Shown here piece after piece: positions 6,916 through 15,069 of a stretch of DNA of 22,796 nt. The stretch covers positions 1-22,796 of the forward strand of contig JAAEQP010001105.1 of the NCBI GenBank assembly GCA_024231375.1. The letters are read 5' to 3'. Origin of the DNA: a bacterium (GTDB lineage: Bacteria; Hydrogenedentota; Hydrogenedentia; Hydrogenedentiales; SLHB01). The position numbers were made by a program, and so were the translations under genes. The notes under the pieces are model-generated. The model saw only the letters and a program-made list of their open reading frames with translations. It made no database searches and had not been told where the DNA came from. Positions within the stretch are counted from its first letter, which is position 1, and each line of letters opens with the position of its first letter.

Positions 6916-9255
6916 TCACGGCACTATCTCGAACGGAATGGCTGGAAGCACGCCCGCGTTCGTGCGCTGAACGGGCCTGCCCGAGGCCTTTGCCTCTTCC
7001 GACGGTTCCACGAAAGCCTGTACAATCAAATTGTCCGCGAACCCTTCTGGGGCGTCCTTGCTTGCCTCCAGCATGAAGGCCAAGCCGCCCTCGGGGATCA
7101 CCTTCACATCACTCAACGTCACCCCCTCGGGGGGCTCGCTCAACTCAAGCCGCACATCCTTCAAGATTGCGGACGCCGGTGTTTTCACGCGGACCTCGGC
7201 GCTGCCGCCTTTGGTCAGCCGGACCGGGTCGCTGCTTGCGAGACGCACGGGAGGGCTCTTCCGGGTCCTCTTCACCGCTGCCACAAGCTGCTCGGCGGGA
7301 ACCAAGTGCCGCCACAGGAATGCTTGCATTGTGTCGTCGCACGCCAATGCCGGGCGGACCACGCTCTCCCCATCGACGAAGCCCACCCCTTCAAGATGCA
7401 GCGTAGCAGGCTTCTTAGACACTTTCGGGGACGCGCTCAACGTCATGCGGACACAGTCCTGCCCAGCCGGAATCCGGCCGCCGTCCAGCGTGTACCCCGC
7501 TGGGCCGTCCTTCATGGTCACCTCGATTTCGCCATCGAACCCGTCCTTGCGCAGGGCGTGTACCCAGACCAAGGCCGACCGCCCGGCGGCTACGTTGATG
7601 CTGGAGGGCGCCACGCGAATCGCGAAATCCGGCCGGGGGGCCGAAAGCCGCAGACGGTAGGCATACGCCTCGCCGCCATGCCTCTGCGAATCGGACACCT
7701 GCACCAAGTAGGCCCCGTTCTTCGGCAGTTCCGCACACAGGAACGAGTCGGCGTGATGGGTCACCAGTCCGGGTCCCGTATGCAAATGTCCGTCCTTTTC
7801 CATGTGGTCGTCGTTCCACTCGATGACGTCGCCGGACTTGCTCATCAGATGCACAACCGAGTCCAAGGGAGAGTTCAGCGTGCGTGCTGCTACTTCCACG
7901 ATTAGGGTGTCGCCCTTGTTCCCCTCGAACCGGAACACGTCCATGTCCCCCGGCTTGGAGATCTGGCCGTTGACGATGATCGGCACTTCGACCTCGTGCG
8001 GCCCGGAAAGGGTGCTGTTGGGCTCCATTTCCGTGCATTCCGGCAAGTCATCAATGGCGTAGCGCACGGGGTTCGAGACCGCCCCGCCTTTCTTCACGAC
8101 AGCCTGCCGTACGTCGGCGCCTTCGGGCTCCGTGTCGAGGCGCAAACGCGTCGCCGGAAGGTTCCATCCGCTGACCTTGACGGCGGCCTTCTGCCCGGCC
8201 TGTGCGCCCAGGGGGAACGTCTGTGTGACGAACGGAAACTCGCCCACGGCGATACGGTACACAAAATCATCGCGGCCACGGTAGATGGCATCGCGAACCT
8301 CGATCATGTACACACCGTCCTTCGGGACCTCGTAGTAGAACGCAGGGTCCGGACTGAATTGGTAGTCGTCCGCGAAGGCGACTTCCTTGCCTTTCGCGTC
8401 GAAGAGAGCCACGGTAGCTTGGAACCAGCCCGGCACGGCGTCAGCCATGTACGGGATGAGGCTTCGTGCCTGCGCGTTCACGACCAACTTCTGCCCCTTG
8501 TCCGCGCGGAAGCGGAACCGGTCAACGTCGCCCGGCATGATCTGGCCGTTCATCACGACAGGCAGATCCAGGGGCGGCGCAGCCCGTAAGACAGTTCGCT
8601 CTTTCGGTCCGTTGGGTTCGTATTCGCGCGTCTCCGGAGCCTGCCCGATGTGGAAGAACATGGGATTGGTGAGGCCACCTGCGGCTATCATCCGAAGTTC
8701 ACGCATCCCCGGCGCCGCGTCCGAGGCCACCGTCACTTCGATGATCACGGATTCCGCGAGTTGAGCGTTGCGTTGCGCCTTCCTGAATGTCTGCAACTCG
8801 TGTTTGACATGCTCGAGTTCCCGGAGCGTCATGTTGTCCAGGTTGTGAAGCATGGGATGATTCGGCAGCGTGGCTCCTTTCGGTTTCGTGTCCGTTGCGC
8901 TGCCTTCTTCCGGGGCCGGGTCCGCGATAGGCACGGGTTCACCCGCCTCTTCCGCGAGCCGCCGGTCCCTGGCCGCCTTCATGCGACGCGCCAGTTCGTC
9001 CCGCTGGTCCTTCTGAGGAGGACGCATCCGGCCGACGTAGCGGATCACCTTAGCCTCGACACCGTCGCCCGACACAAACACCTGTCCAGGATTTCTCAAT
9101 GCCTGACCGCCGACAGTGACGAGGAAGGTCGAACCTTGCTGCCCGCCACCGGGATAGAGGTACCCGATGTGTGGTTCGCCACTGTTTGGCTGACACCAGG
9201 CCGGCGCCGCGCACACGATCAGGGCCGCGAAAAGCAGATACGTGGTAGCTTTCAT
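6916..9255 (-). CDS. Secreted PPC-domain protein (planctomycete type)
   Basis: 779 residues from ATG at 9255. AGGAG (9267-9271) lies 11 nt upstream. A TTG at 9264 would add three residues but sits almost on the AGGAG. The first about 22 residues are a signal peptide (YLLFAALIVCAAPAWC). Next is an IPT-like segment (PHIGYLYPGGGQQGSTF, VTVGGQALRNPGQV), then a charged Arg/Lys/Glu/Asp linker. Two bacterial pre-peptidase C-terminal (PPC) domains follow. The first has MNGQIMPGDVDRFRFRADKG and VYMIEVRDA; the second has VNGQISKPGDMDVFRFEGNK and YLVQVSDSQ. Further beta-sandwich segments close the protein. No protease catalytic domain is present, so this is a structural, adhesive or scaffold protein rather than a peptidase. 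It follows the DUF1501 gene by 53 bp in the same direction, an arrangement common in planctomycetes, and probably belongs to the same transcript. Confidence 0.82.
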   Translation of the reverse strand: MKATTYLLFAALIVCAAPAWCQPNSGEPHIGYLYPGGGQQGSTFLVTVGGQALRNPGQVFVSGDGVEAKVIRYVGRMRPPQKDQRDELARRMKAARDRRLAEEAGEPVPIADPAPEEGSATDTKPKGATLPNHPMLHNLDNMTLRELEHVKHELQTFRKAQRNAQLAESVIIEVTVASDAAPGMRELRMIAAGGLTNPMFFHIGQAPETREYEPNGPKERTVLRAAPPLDLPVVMNGQIMPGDVDRFRFRADKGQKLVVNAQARSLIPYMADAVPGWFQATVALFDAKGKEVAFADDYQFSPDPAFYYEVPKDGVYMIEVRDAIYRGRDDFVYRIAVGEFPFVTQTFPLGAQAGQKAAVKVSGWNLPATRLRLDTEPEGADVRQAVVKKGGAVSNPVRYAIDDLPECTEMEPNSTLSGPHEVEVPIIVNGQISKPGDMDVFRFEGNKGDTLIVEVAARTLNSPLDSVVHLMSKSGDVIEWNDDHMEKDGHLHTGPGLVTHHADSFLCAELPKNGAYLVQVSDSQRHGGEAYAYRLRLSAPRPDFAIRVAPSSINVAAGRSALVWVHALRKDGFDGEIEVTMKDGPAGYTLDGGRIPAGQDCVRMTLSASPKVSKKPATLHLEGVGFVDGESVVRPALACDDTMQAFLWRHLVPAEQLVAAVKRTRKSPPVRLASSDPVRLTKGGSAEVRVKTPASAILKDVRLELSEPPEGVTLSDVKVIPEGGLAFMLEASKDAPEGFADNLIVQAFVEPSEEAKASGRPVQRTNAGVLPAIPFEIVP

Positions 9256-9308
9256 CGTTCTCAAGGCTCCTGGGAATCCGGTCGCAACGACGTTTACCGG
9301 TCGCGCTC

Positions 9309-10634
9309 CTAGGCTTTCATGATCTCGTGGAGACGGCCTTCGCTTTCCGTACCCTCCACCGCCGGCATGACCTTCACGTCGAGGGCGCGCGGGTTGGGTA
9401 GTGGACCGTCGGGGTCAATGTCGAGCAACTCGTACATGCTGCCAATGAGGTCCTCGGGATACACGGGACGTTCCGCCACGCGTTCGCCCCGTGCGTCGGA
9501 GGCACCCACAACCGTGCCGCCTTTGAAGCCTCCACCGGCCACAACAGACGTGAAGCAGTGACCGTAATGGCTGCGGCCGCCGTTCCATGGCGGATTCCAC
9601 TGTATCTTGGGACCGCGCCCGAATTCGCCCCCCCACCAGACGATGGTCGAGTCGAGGAGGCCCCGGTCCGACAGGTCCTGCAGCAGCGTGGCCATGCCTT
9701 GGTCCAATTCAGGCAGTTTGCGTTGCATGGTCTGGAAATGCTGTTTGTGCGTGTCCCATCCCTTGTAGTTGATGGTGATATAGGGTACCCCTGCTTCCAC
9801 CAATCGACGCGCCATGAGACACGACTGGCCAAAGGTGTTTCGGCCGTACTGTTCGCGAAGCTCTTCTTTCTCTTTGGTCAAGTCGAACAAGTCGCGGGCC
9901 TCGCCAAACATGAGACCGTAGGCATTCTCCTCGCACTCGTTCAGGCGCGCGAACTGGGCATTGCCCGGCATCGCACTTCCAAGGGAGTCGAGAGAATGAA
10001 GCAGCTCCCGTCGGCCGAGTTGGCGTTCGTCGGAGACGCCGTCAGCGATGACGCCCTCCACCACGAACCGCGCGCGATTCGGGTCGCCCCCGGTGGCGAA
10101 CGGTTTGTGCCGTTGCCCGAGGAATCCCGCCTCCGAGAACCGCCCCTGGGGCTGGGTCAGAAGGACATAGGGCGGGACAATGCCCTTGTAGCCTTGGTCG
10201 TAGCCCTTGAACACGGAAACCACGGCCCCCACACTCGGATAGACGAGGCGGCCCGGCTGGTGTCCTGTTTGGACTCGATAGGACGCCGTCTCGTGGCTGT
10301 TGATGCCGTGCGTCATGCTGCGGATGATGGCATACTTGTCGGCCTGTTTCGCCAGGAGCGGGATTGCGTCGTTGACAAGGATGCCGTCGACGTTCGTCGG
10401 GATCGTCTTGTCGAGCGGCCCACAGTAGTCGTAGCCCGCGTCAGGTTTCGGATCGAACGTGTCCAGGTGCGAGGGTCCTCCCCACATCCAGATCTGGATG
10501 ACCGACTTGGCCGGTGCGGGCTTCGCGGCAGCCGCCGGTCCGCCCTGCCCGAGCAGCGCCAGCCCGGCCGCGCCGGCGAGTCCGCGCTTGAGCGCCGTGC
10601 GTCGGGAGATGTCCTGTCTCTTCATGTCGTTCAT
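9309..10634 (-). CDS. DUF1501 family protein, Tat-exported
   Basis: About 441 residues. Three in-frame ATGs are close together (10640, 10634, 10625). The one at 10634 has GAGG 8 nt upstream and is preferred. The N-terminus carries a twin-arginine signal, SRRTALK, followed by GLAGAAGLALLGQGG. The mature protein matches DUF1501, a member of the alkaline phosphatase/sulfatase superfamily: IQIWMWGGPSHLDTFDPKP near the start, then GINSHETASY, INYKGWDTHKQHF, VWWGGEFGRGPKIQ, GRSHYGHCFTSVVAGGGFKGG and a C-terminal VYPEDLIGSMYELLDIDPDG. Conserved His/Asp/Glu residues in these motifs suggest metal binding, but the reaction is not established for the family. The gene is 52 bp downstream of DUF1549/DUF1553, its usual partner. 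Export by Tat implies a folded, cofactor-containing periplasmic protein. Confidence 0.9.
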   Translation of the reverse strand: MNDMKRQDISRRTALKRGLAGAAGLALLGQGGPAAAAKPAPAKSVIQIWMWGGPSHLDTFDPKPDAGYDYCGPLDKTIPTNVDGILVNDAIPLLAKQADKYAIIRSMTHGINSHETASYRVQTGHQPGRLVYPSVGAVVSVFKGYDQGYKGIVPPYVLLTQPQGRFSEAGFLGQRHKPFATGGDPNRARFVVEGVIADGVSDERQLGRRELLHSLDSLGSAMPGNAQFARLNECEENAYGLMFGEARDLFDLTKEKEELREQYGRNTFGQSCLMARRLVEAGVPYITINYKGWDTHKQHFQTMQRKLPELDQGMATLLQDLSDRGLLDSTIVWWGGEFGRGPKIQWNPPWNGGRSHYGHCFTSVVAGGGFKGGTVVGASDARGERVAERPVYPEDLIGSMYELLDIDPDGPLPNPRALDVKVMPAVEGTESEGRLHEIMKA

Positions 10635-10686
10635 GCCCATTCCCTCACGTTGCGTGAACTCTGAGAAGCAATGTCGTCCAACCGGC

Positions 10687-12258
10687 TCAGTGCCGGCACA
10701 GGAATTCCTTGGTATTGATAAGCGCCCATGCTAGGTCGGCCGCGGCTTGCGCTGGAGCCACCCCCCCCGTCTCCGCGTATGCCACGGTGATGTCCATCTC
10801 CTCCTGGGTCGGGAATCGCGACAGAATGATGAGGTACATCTCCCGAATGACCGGAGGGGCACCGCCTTTTTCCGCCTTCTTCAGCAACTGGCGCATGCGC
10901 CAACTGTTCATGATCTTCTTCTGCACATGCGACGAGTTCAGCATGTGCAGCCGCTGCGGGTCCGTGGGATTGCTGTTGCGCTCCGACTCGTAGCCCGTGT
11001 CCCGTGAAGGCCGCCCGAACAACTCGAGGAAGGGGCTGGTGATGCTGCCATCCGCCAGCGTGATCGTCCGTTGATGCTCTGGGACATAGGTGAACGGCTC
11101 CGGGATAGGGCTCGAATAGCTTTCCCTGGACCCGAAAACGAGGCACAACGCGTCAATCAGGACTTCCGCGTCCAACTGACGCACCGCGTAGTGCGCGAAC
11201 AGCGCTTCGGCATCCGGATGGTCGCTCCGGGGAATCGAAGACTGCTGGTAGGTGCGCGAATTCAAGATGAGGCGGAACAGATGCTTCAGGTCGTAGTCCG
11301 CGTCCACAAGTTCCTTCTCGAGGTACGCGAGCAGCTCAGGATTCGACGGCGGGTTGTCGCGACGAATGTCGTCCGGCTCATGGATGATGCCGCGACCCAC
11401 AAGCCACGTCCAGGCCCGGTTGGCGATGTTGCGCGTGAACCAGGGGTTGTCGTCCGTGATGAGCCAATCGGCAAACACGACGCGTGGGTCCTCACCAGCC
11501 GCAATCCGAACGGAATCGCCATCAGGGAACCGGATCTTGAGCTTCTTCGTGGGCGCTGGGTCGAGGTACACGATCTCCTCTTTCCATTCCGCCGTTCCTT
11601 TGAACGCCATGCGGGAAAAGAAGTCCGCCATGTTCTTCCGGTCCGATTTGGACCACGTGTCGAGGCGAGTCCCCATGAACGTCAGGGCTACCGCACCGGC
11701 GATAGTCTCGGGTTCATGGCCCTGCACCGCCCGGTAGAAGTTCACAGGGGGCACCCGGAAGTTGCTGCCGCTCGACGTCAGCAGTTCGCGGACAAACTGG
11801 TCGTAAGGCATGTTGTCGCGGACGGCGGCGTAGATCCAGCGATGGTAGGCCTGCACGCCATTCGGCCACAGGTTGATCGGAAACTCCGCCTTCACCCGAA
11901 GAAGGTCGCACCATTTCAGGGTCCAGTAGTCAGCGAATTCGTCACGCTCTAGGAGGCGGTCCACCAACTTCGCGCGTTTGTCCGGCTTCTCGTCCTTCAG
12001 GAAGGCACGAACCTCGCCCGGCTGCGGCAGGGTGCCAATCACGTCGAGATACACCCGGCGGATGAAGACCTCGTCGGAACTCAGATTGGCCGGCTCTATG
12101 CCCCGCTCACGCAGGGCGTTCGACACCAGCTCATCGATTGGATTGACCAGGGAAACAACAGGGCCGGATTCCTCGAAGGGGCGTACCACCTCGGCGGATA
12201 CCGGAAAGCTCCCAAGCAATGCCCCGACCACGGCGATCACGACAACGATTCTCATCAT
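10687..12258 (-). CDS. DUF1549/DUF1553 domain protein (PSCyt2-PSD1 type, no haem domain)
   Basis: 523 residues from ATG at 12258, with GAGG 7 nt upstream. The signal peptide covers residues 1-22 (MMRIVVVIAVVGALLGSF, cleavage near VSA). The DUF1549 (PSCyt2) domain covers roughly 38-235, with IDELVSNALRERGI, the family motif RRVYLDVIGTLP (67-78) and DRLLERDEFADYWTLKWCDL. DUF1553 (PSD1) covers roughly 265-515, with ANRAWTWLVGRGIIHEPDD, LKHLFRLILNSRTYQQS, RQLDAEVLIDALC and a C-terminal ALINTKEFLCRH. Planctomycete versions are often 800-1000 residues and start with a PSCyt1 cytochrome c domain carrying CxxCH. None is present here, and the upstream HzsA-related gene supplies three such motifs instead. 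Periplasmic location is inferred. The biochemical role of the family is unknown. Confidence 0.9.
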   Translation of the reverse strand: MMRIVVVIAVVGALLGSFPVSAEVVRPFEESGPVVSLVNPIDELVSNALRERGIEPANLSSDEVFIRRVYLDVIGTLPQPGEVRAFLKDEKPDKRAKLVDRLLERDEFADYWTLKWCDLLRVKAEFPINLWPNGVQAYHRWIYAAVRDNMPYDQFVRELLTSSGSNFRVPPVNFYRAVQGHEPETIAGAVALTFMGTRLDTWSKSDRKNMADFFSRMAFKGTAEWKEEIVYLDPAPTKKLKIRFPDGDSVRIAAGEDPRVVFADWLITDDNPWFTRNIANRAWTWLVGRGIIHEPDDIRRDNPPSNPELLAYLEKELVDADYDLKHLFRLILNSRTYQQSSIPRSDHPDAEALFAHYAVRQLDAEVLIDALCLVFGSRESYSSPIPEPFTYVPEHQRTITLADGSITSPFLELFGRPSRDTGYESERNSNPTDPQRLHMLNSSHVQKKIMNSWRMRQLLKKAEKGGAPPVIREMYLIILSRFPTQEEMDITVAYAETGGVAPAQAAADLAWALINTKEFLCRH

Positions 12259-12495
12259 TCAGTCACCTCGGCAGGCTTCAGGGCCGCGAATCCGAAGCCC
12301 CATCCGCGCTGTTGGAACCCACCTCAAGCACAACGACAATCTAACCTTGACGTTACGCCTAATGGAACACCGTTTCGAGGCGAAGGTTCCTCGTAGGATG
12401 TTGCATTGTTGTTGAATTCTAACCCAATAGAAAGAAATAGGTTACAAGTGCTTGGCGTCCGGCTTCGGCCGTGCAGCCGGCGGCAATGGCCAATC
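12259..12495. other. Intergenic region upstream of DUF1549 gene, with weak hairpin
   Basis: These 237 bp are visibly more AT-rich from about 12330 to 12450 than the flanking genes, as expected for a promoter region of the DUF1549-DUF1501-PPC genes. I could not find a convincing -35/-10 pair with correct spacing. A hairpin CCGGCT (12459-12464) with AGCCGG (12475-12480) and a 10-nt loop lies just past the end of the HzsA-related gene. The pyrimidine-rich stretch on the minus strand begins only about 15 nt later, so it is at best a weak terminator. No coding potential is seen. Confidence 0.35.
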
Positions 12496-14970
12496 TCAGT
12501 TCGCGGACGCGCCCGCGCGCTCCGGGCGCCAGTGCAGCGACTCCCAATACCGGCGGTCCGTCTCATGCGGATTGATGGGGGTTCCGTCCGCCACCGAGGC
12601 GTCGAGAACCCCATAGTGCCGCATTTCGCGCATGTACGACGGGAGCGCGATATATCGGTCCATGTCGAACCGGGTGTTCGCCTCGATGCGGCGTTTCCCC
12701 GCTTGGCACATGGCCAGGATCTTCACGTAGTCGGGGTCCGACGTGTCCGCGAACACGGGCACGGGCTGGGCATCGCCTTCGCCCTTCGTGGCACAGACCC
12801 CGGCGCCTCCCGCCTCTTTGGACAGCGGGGCGAGCACCATCATGGAACGCTCCGGCGTGGTCAGGTTGAATACCAGGTGCCGTGAGAATCTTCCTCGAGC
12901 CCGATCTTCAGACAGGTAACGCGGCAGCCTACGGCCATCCTTGTGGCAAGGCGCACATCGCCGGCTGACGGCCTCCGCGGCCGCCTTGGACTCCGCCCAC
13001 GTTGTGTCCGTCGTGTTCTTCACCTTGGGCGCCGAACTCCAACCTATCATGCCGCTGCTAAGGGCGGCGTACGTGCCAGGGTAGGCTCCACCGGCTTCGA
13101 TCCAGTAGCGAACCCGCTCAACGTCTTCCTTCGGCGCATTCACCTTGTGGTGGCCGCCCGTCAGCTTCTTCATCAGGGGACTCGCCACGGCGCCGATGGT
13201 TCGCGGCGCGAGATTGCTCTTGGGCTGGTTCCGGCCATCGGCCACCTGCCGCCGCATGGTGAGCGTGTAGTAACTGTGCGTGTACATGGGCCCGCGTCCG
13301 CCGTCCAACAGGACGCCGCCCGACGGTTTCGGCACATCGTGGCACTTCACGCAATGCCTATCCAGCACGGGTTGGATATCGCGCGGGAAATCGTAGACAT
13401 CGGGAATGCCAGGGACCGGCGTGATGGTACTCGGCGGACGCTGCAACGCCTGCAGCGCGTTTCGTTGCGTGCTAGTGGGCGCTTGGGTTCGGGGCTCGTG
13501 GCAGCCCACGCAACTGGTCCGTTCCCCCGGCATGATCGACAGGAAACTCTGCATCCGCTTCACCGAGTTGTCGTTCTCGTCCAAGGCGACGAAGAACAGA
13601 CTCCGCAGGGCCGGCAACTCCATGTAGGCGGAACCATCGGACTCCACGGGCACCGTGCCCAGGACGCGTTCCAACGTAAACGTGCCGCCCAAACTGATGG
13701 GCGACATGCCGCCCATGTAATGAATGGGCATGGGCAATGGTTCAAGCACAAGCAACTTCTTGATATCGCCCCGGTTGACGCCGTCCATCTTGCGGCCTGC
13801 GTATACGTCCTCCACCACCAGATGGCCCGTCGTCTGTGCGAGGTCCGCGCGCGGCGGAATCACGGGCTCACGGCGCCGCGCGTAGACCGGACGCGGTTCG
13901 TGAATCTGAACGTTCTGCTCCGACAACTCCTTGGGCAGTCGATAGAGCTCCTGCTCGCTACCGTCCGCCTTCAACTGGATGAGGCGTGGTCCACGCACCA
14001 CCAGAAACGTTTCGGCGGACAAGGGATAGGGATCGCGAACGTCTCCCGCTTTCCCGACCTGCCGCGCGGACCCCTTGTCGTCAGGGCCCGTCTTCGGGGA
14101 GACAATCGTGACCGCGCCCGCATGCTCGCGGCGGCCATGGCCGGGGGAGAAGATGGAAACGATGTCCTGCGTGCCGGGTATGGGCTTTGCATCGATCATC
14201 AGGATGCCCGGATGGAAGTTCCCGTAATAGACCATCTGGCCTGTGCCGTCTGGGTTCATGGCCCAGAGGTGATGGTAATGCACTTGGCTGCGATCGATGT
14301 ACTCCCAGCGCGTGTACAACACGCGTCCATCGAGGAGCGGCCACGGCGTGTTGTCATGTTCGGTGTTGCCCGACACGGGGTGGAGGTTGCTCCCGTCGGC
14401 TGCACATCGGCACAAAATGGCAACCTTGGTCTGCCAGCAGTTGACCCAGCGGTTGCACCGACTCGAACAGAACATGATGCCGCCGTCCGGCATATACGTC
14501 GGCTCAATGTCGTCGTAGGGCCCCGACGTGATCTGGCGGAGGCCAGATCCGTCCAGGTTGATTTCGTACAAGTGATAGTGGTCGGTTCCGCCCTTGCGAT
14601 ACGAGAATAGAATCTTGCGTCCGTCGTAGCCGACCTGCGGGTCACGGACCGCTCCCTCCGGGTCGTCGAGGATAGCACGGATGGCCCCACTGGCCACATC
14701 GTAGGCGCACAACTGGCCAAACTTCCCGTAGGCCTTCCTGTTCTCATCTTGGGCGAAGTACCCAAAGTTGGCGTACCAGTGGGGGTCGTTCACGAGTTGG
14801 CGGACGGCGAAGATGTACTCCTTGGCTTCTGCCGGAGTGGTGGGGACGTCTGCCGCCGACCGGGGAAAGGCGCCGCACGCTGTACCGATTCCTACACACC
14901 AAGAGACGAGCATGATCATGCGAGCCGAGCGTGTCCAGTTCGACGATCTTGGTCGCTTCCCAATGAGCAC
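12496..14970 (-). CDS. HzsA-related beta-propeller protein with three CxxCH haem motifs
   Basis: 824 residues from GTG at 14970, chosen because AAGGAG (14981-14986) lies 10 nt upstream and it gives a basic n-region plus hydrophobic core (IMLVSWCVGIGTACGAF). ATG at 14919 is the alternative. The longest frame, to 15036, starts inside the preceding terminator and is rejected. The first half has TolB/PD40-like propeller strands (YDGRKILFSYRKGG, YEINLDGSGLRQITSG, YMPDGGIMFCSSRCNRW, WAMNPDGTGQMVYY) and a Cys cluster around FCSSRCNRWVNCW. The second half resembles the hydrazine synthase alpha-subunit-related family, with c-type haem motifs CVGCH (13498-13512), CVKCH (13339-13353) and CAPCH (12943-12957). 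The protein is therefore likely periplasmic and redox active. Anammox hydrazine synthesis is not implied: HzsB and HzsC are absent here and HzsA-like proteins are widespread in non-anammox planctomycetes. It lies 237 bp upstream of the DUF1549 gene. Confidence 0.82.
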   Translation of the reverse strand: MLIGKRPRSSNWTRSARMIMLVSWCVGIGTACGAFPRSAADVPTTPAEAKEYIFAVRQLVNDPHWYANFGYFAQDENRKAYGKFGQLCAYDVASGAIRAILDDPEGAVRDPQVGYDGRKILFSYRKGGTDHYHLYEINLDGSGLRQITSGPYDDIEPTYMPDGGIMFCSSRCNRWVNCWQTKVAILCRCAADGSNLHPVSGNTEHDNTPWPLLDGRVLYTRWEYIDRSQVHYHHLWAMNPDGTGQMVYYGNFHPGILMIDAKPIPGTQDIVSIFSPGHGRREHAGAVTIVSPKTGPDDKGSARQVGKAGDVRDPYPLSAETFLVVRGPRLIQLKADGSEQELYRLPKELSEQNVQIHEPRPVYARRREPVIPPRADLAQTTGHLVVEDVYAGRKMDGVNRGDIKKLLVLEPLPMPIHYMGGMSPISLGGTFTLERVLGTVPVESDGSAYMELPALRSLFFVALDENDNSVKRMQSFLSIMPGERTSCVGCHEPRTQAPTSTQRNALQALQRPPSTITPVPGIPDVYDFPRDIQPVLDRHCVKCHDVPKPSGGVLLDGGRGPMYTHSYYTLTMRRQVADGRNQPKSNLAPRTIGAVASPLMKKLTGGHHKVNAPKEDVERVRYWIEAGGAYPGTYAALSSGMIGWSSAPKVKNTTDTTWAESKAAAEAVSRRCAPCHKDGRRLPRYLSEDRARGRFSRHLVFNLTTPERSMMVLAPLSKEAGGAGVCATKGEGDAQPVPVFADTSDPDYVKILAMCQAGKRRIEANTRFDMDRYIALPSYMREMRHYGVLDASVADGTPINPHETDRRYWESLHWRPERAGASAN

Positions 14971-15000
14971 CGAGCACGGTCTCCTTGCCATCACACGCGT

Positions 15001-15034
15001 CCAAATGAAAGGGCGGCCGCCGTAGCGACCGCCC
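15001..15034 (-). terminator. Rho-independent terminator after argG
   Basis: On the minus strand GGGCGGTCGC and GCGGCCGCCC (15034-15025 and 15020-15011) form a 10-bp stem with one G-U pair around a TACG loop closed by C-G, the extra-stable UNCG tetraloop class. TTTCATTT follows. The wobble becomes a mismatch if read on the plus strand, so the structure belongs to minus-strand RNA. It lies 35 nt past the argG stop and upstream of the HzsA-related gene, separating the arginine operon from the envelope cluster, unless read-through occurs. Confidence 0.75.
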
Positions 15035-15069
15035 ATACCGCAAACTATCTGGCTGAGCCGCGAAGGCTA

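Noticed and set aside
9558..10664. Plus-strand open frame of 368 codons opposite the DUF1501 gene
   Set aside because: The minus-strand product has a Tat signal and DUF1501 motifs; the plus frame is a shadow.
12330..12450. Promoter TTGTAA ... TAGAAT on the minus strand upstream of the DUF1549 gene
   Set aside because: The spacer is about 20 nt and the -35 match is weak; AT-richness alone is not enough.
12943..14610. Plus-strand open frame of 555 codons opposite the HzsA-related gene
   Set aside because: The minus strand encodes a coherent exported protein with three CxxCH motifs; the plus frame has shadow-type composition.
12496..14970. True anammox hydrazine synthase
   Set aside because: No hzsB or hzsC is adjacent, and the neighbours are DUF1549/DUF1501/PPC genes typical of non-anammox planctomycete-like bacteria.
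14971..15036. Start of the HzsA-related gene at 15036 or 14991
   Set aside because: 15036 lies at the argG terminator stem and 14991 has no ribosome site; GTG 14970 has AAGGAG 10 nt upstream and gives a normal signal peptide.
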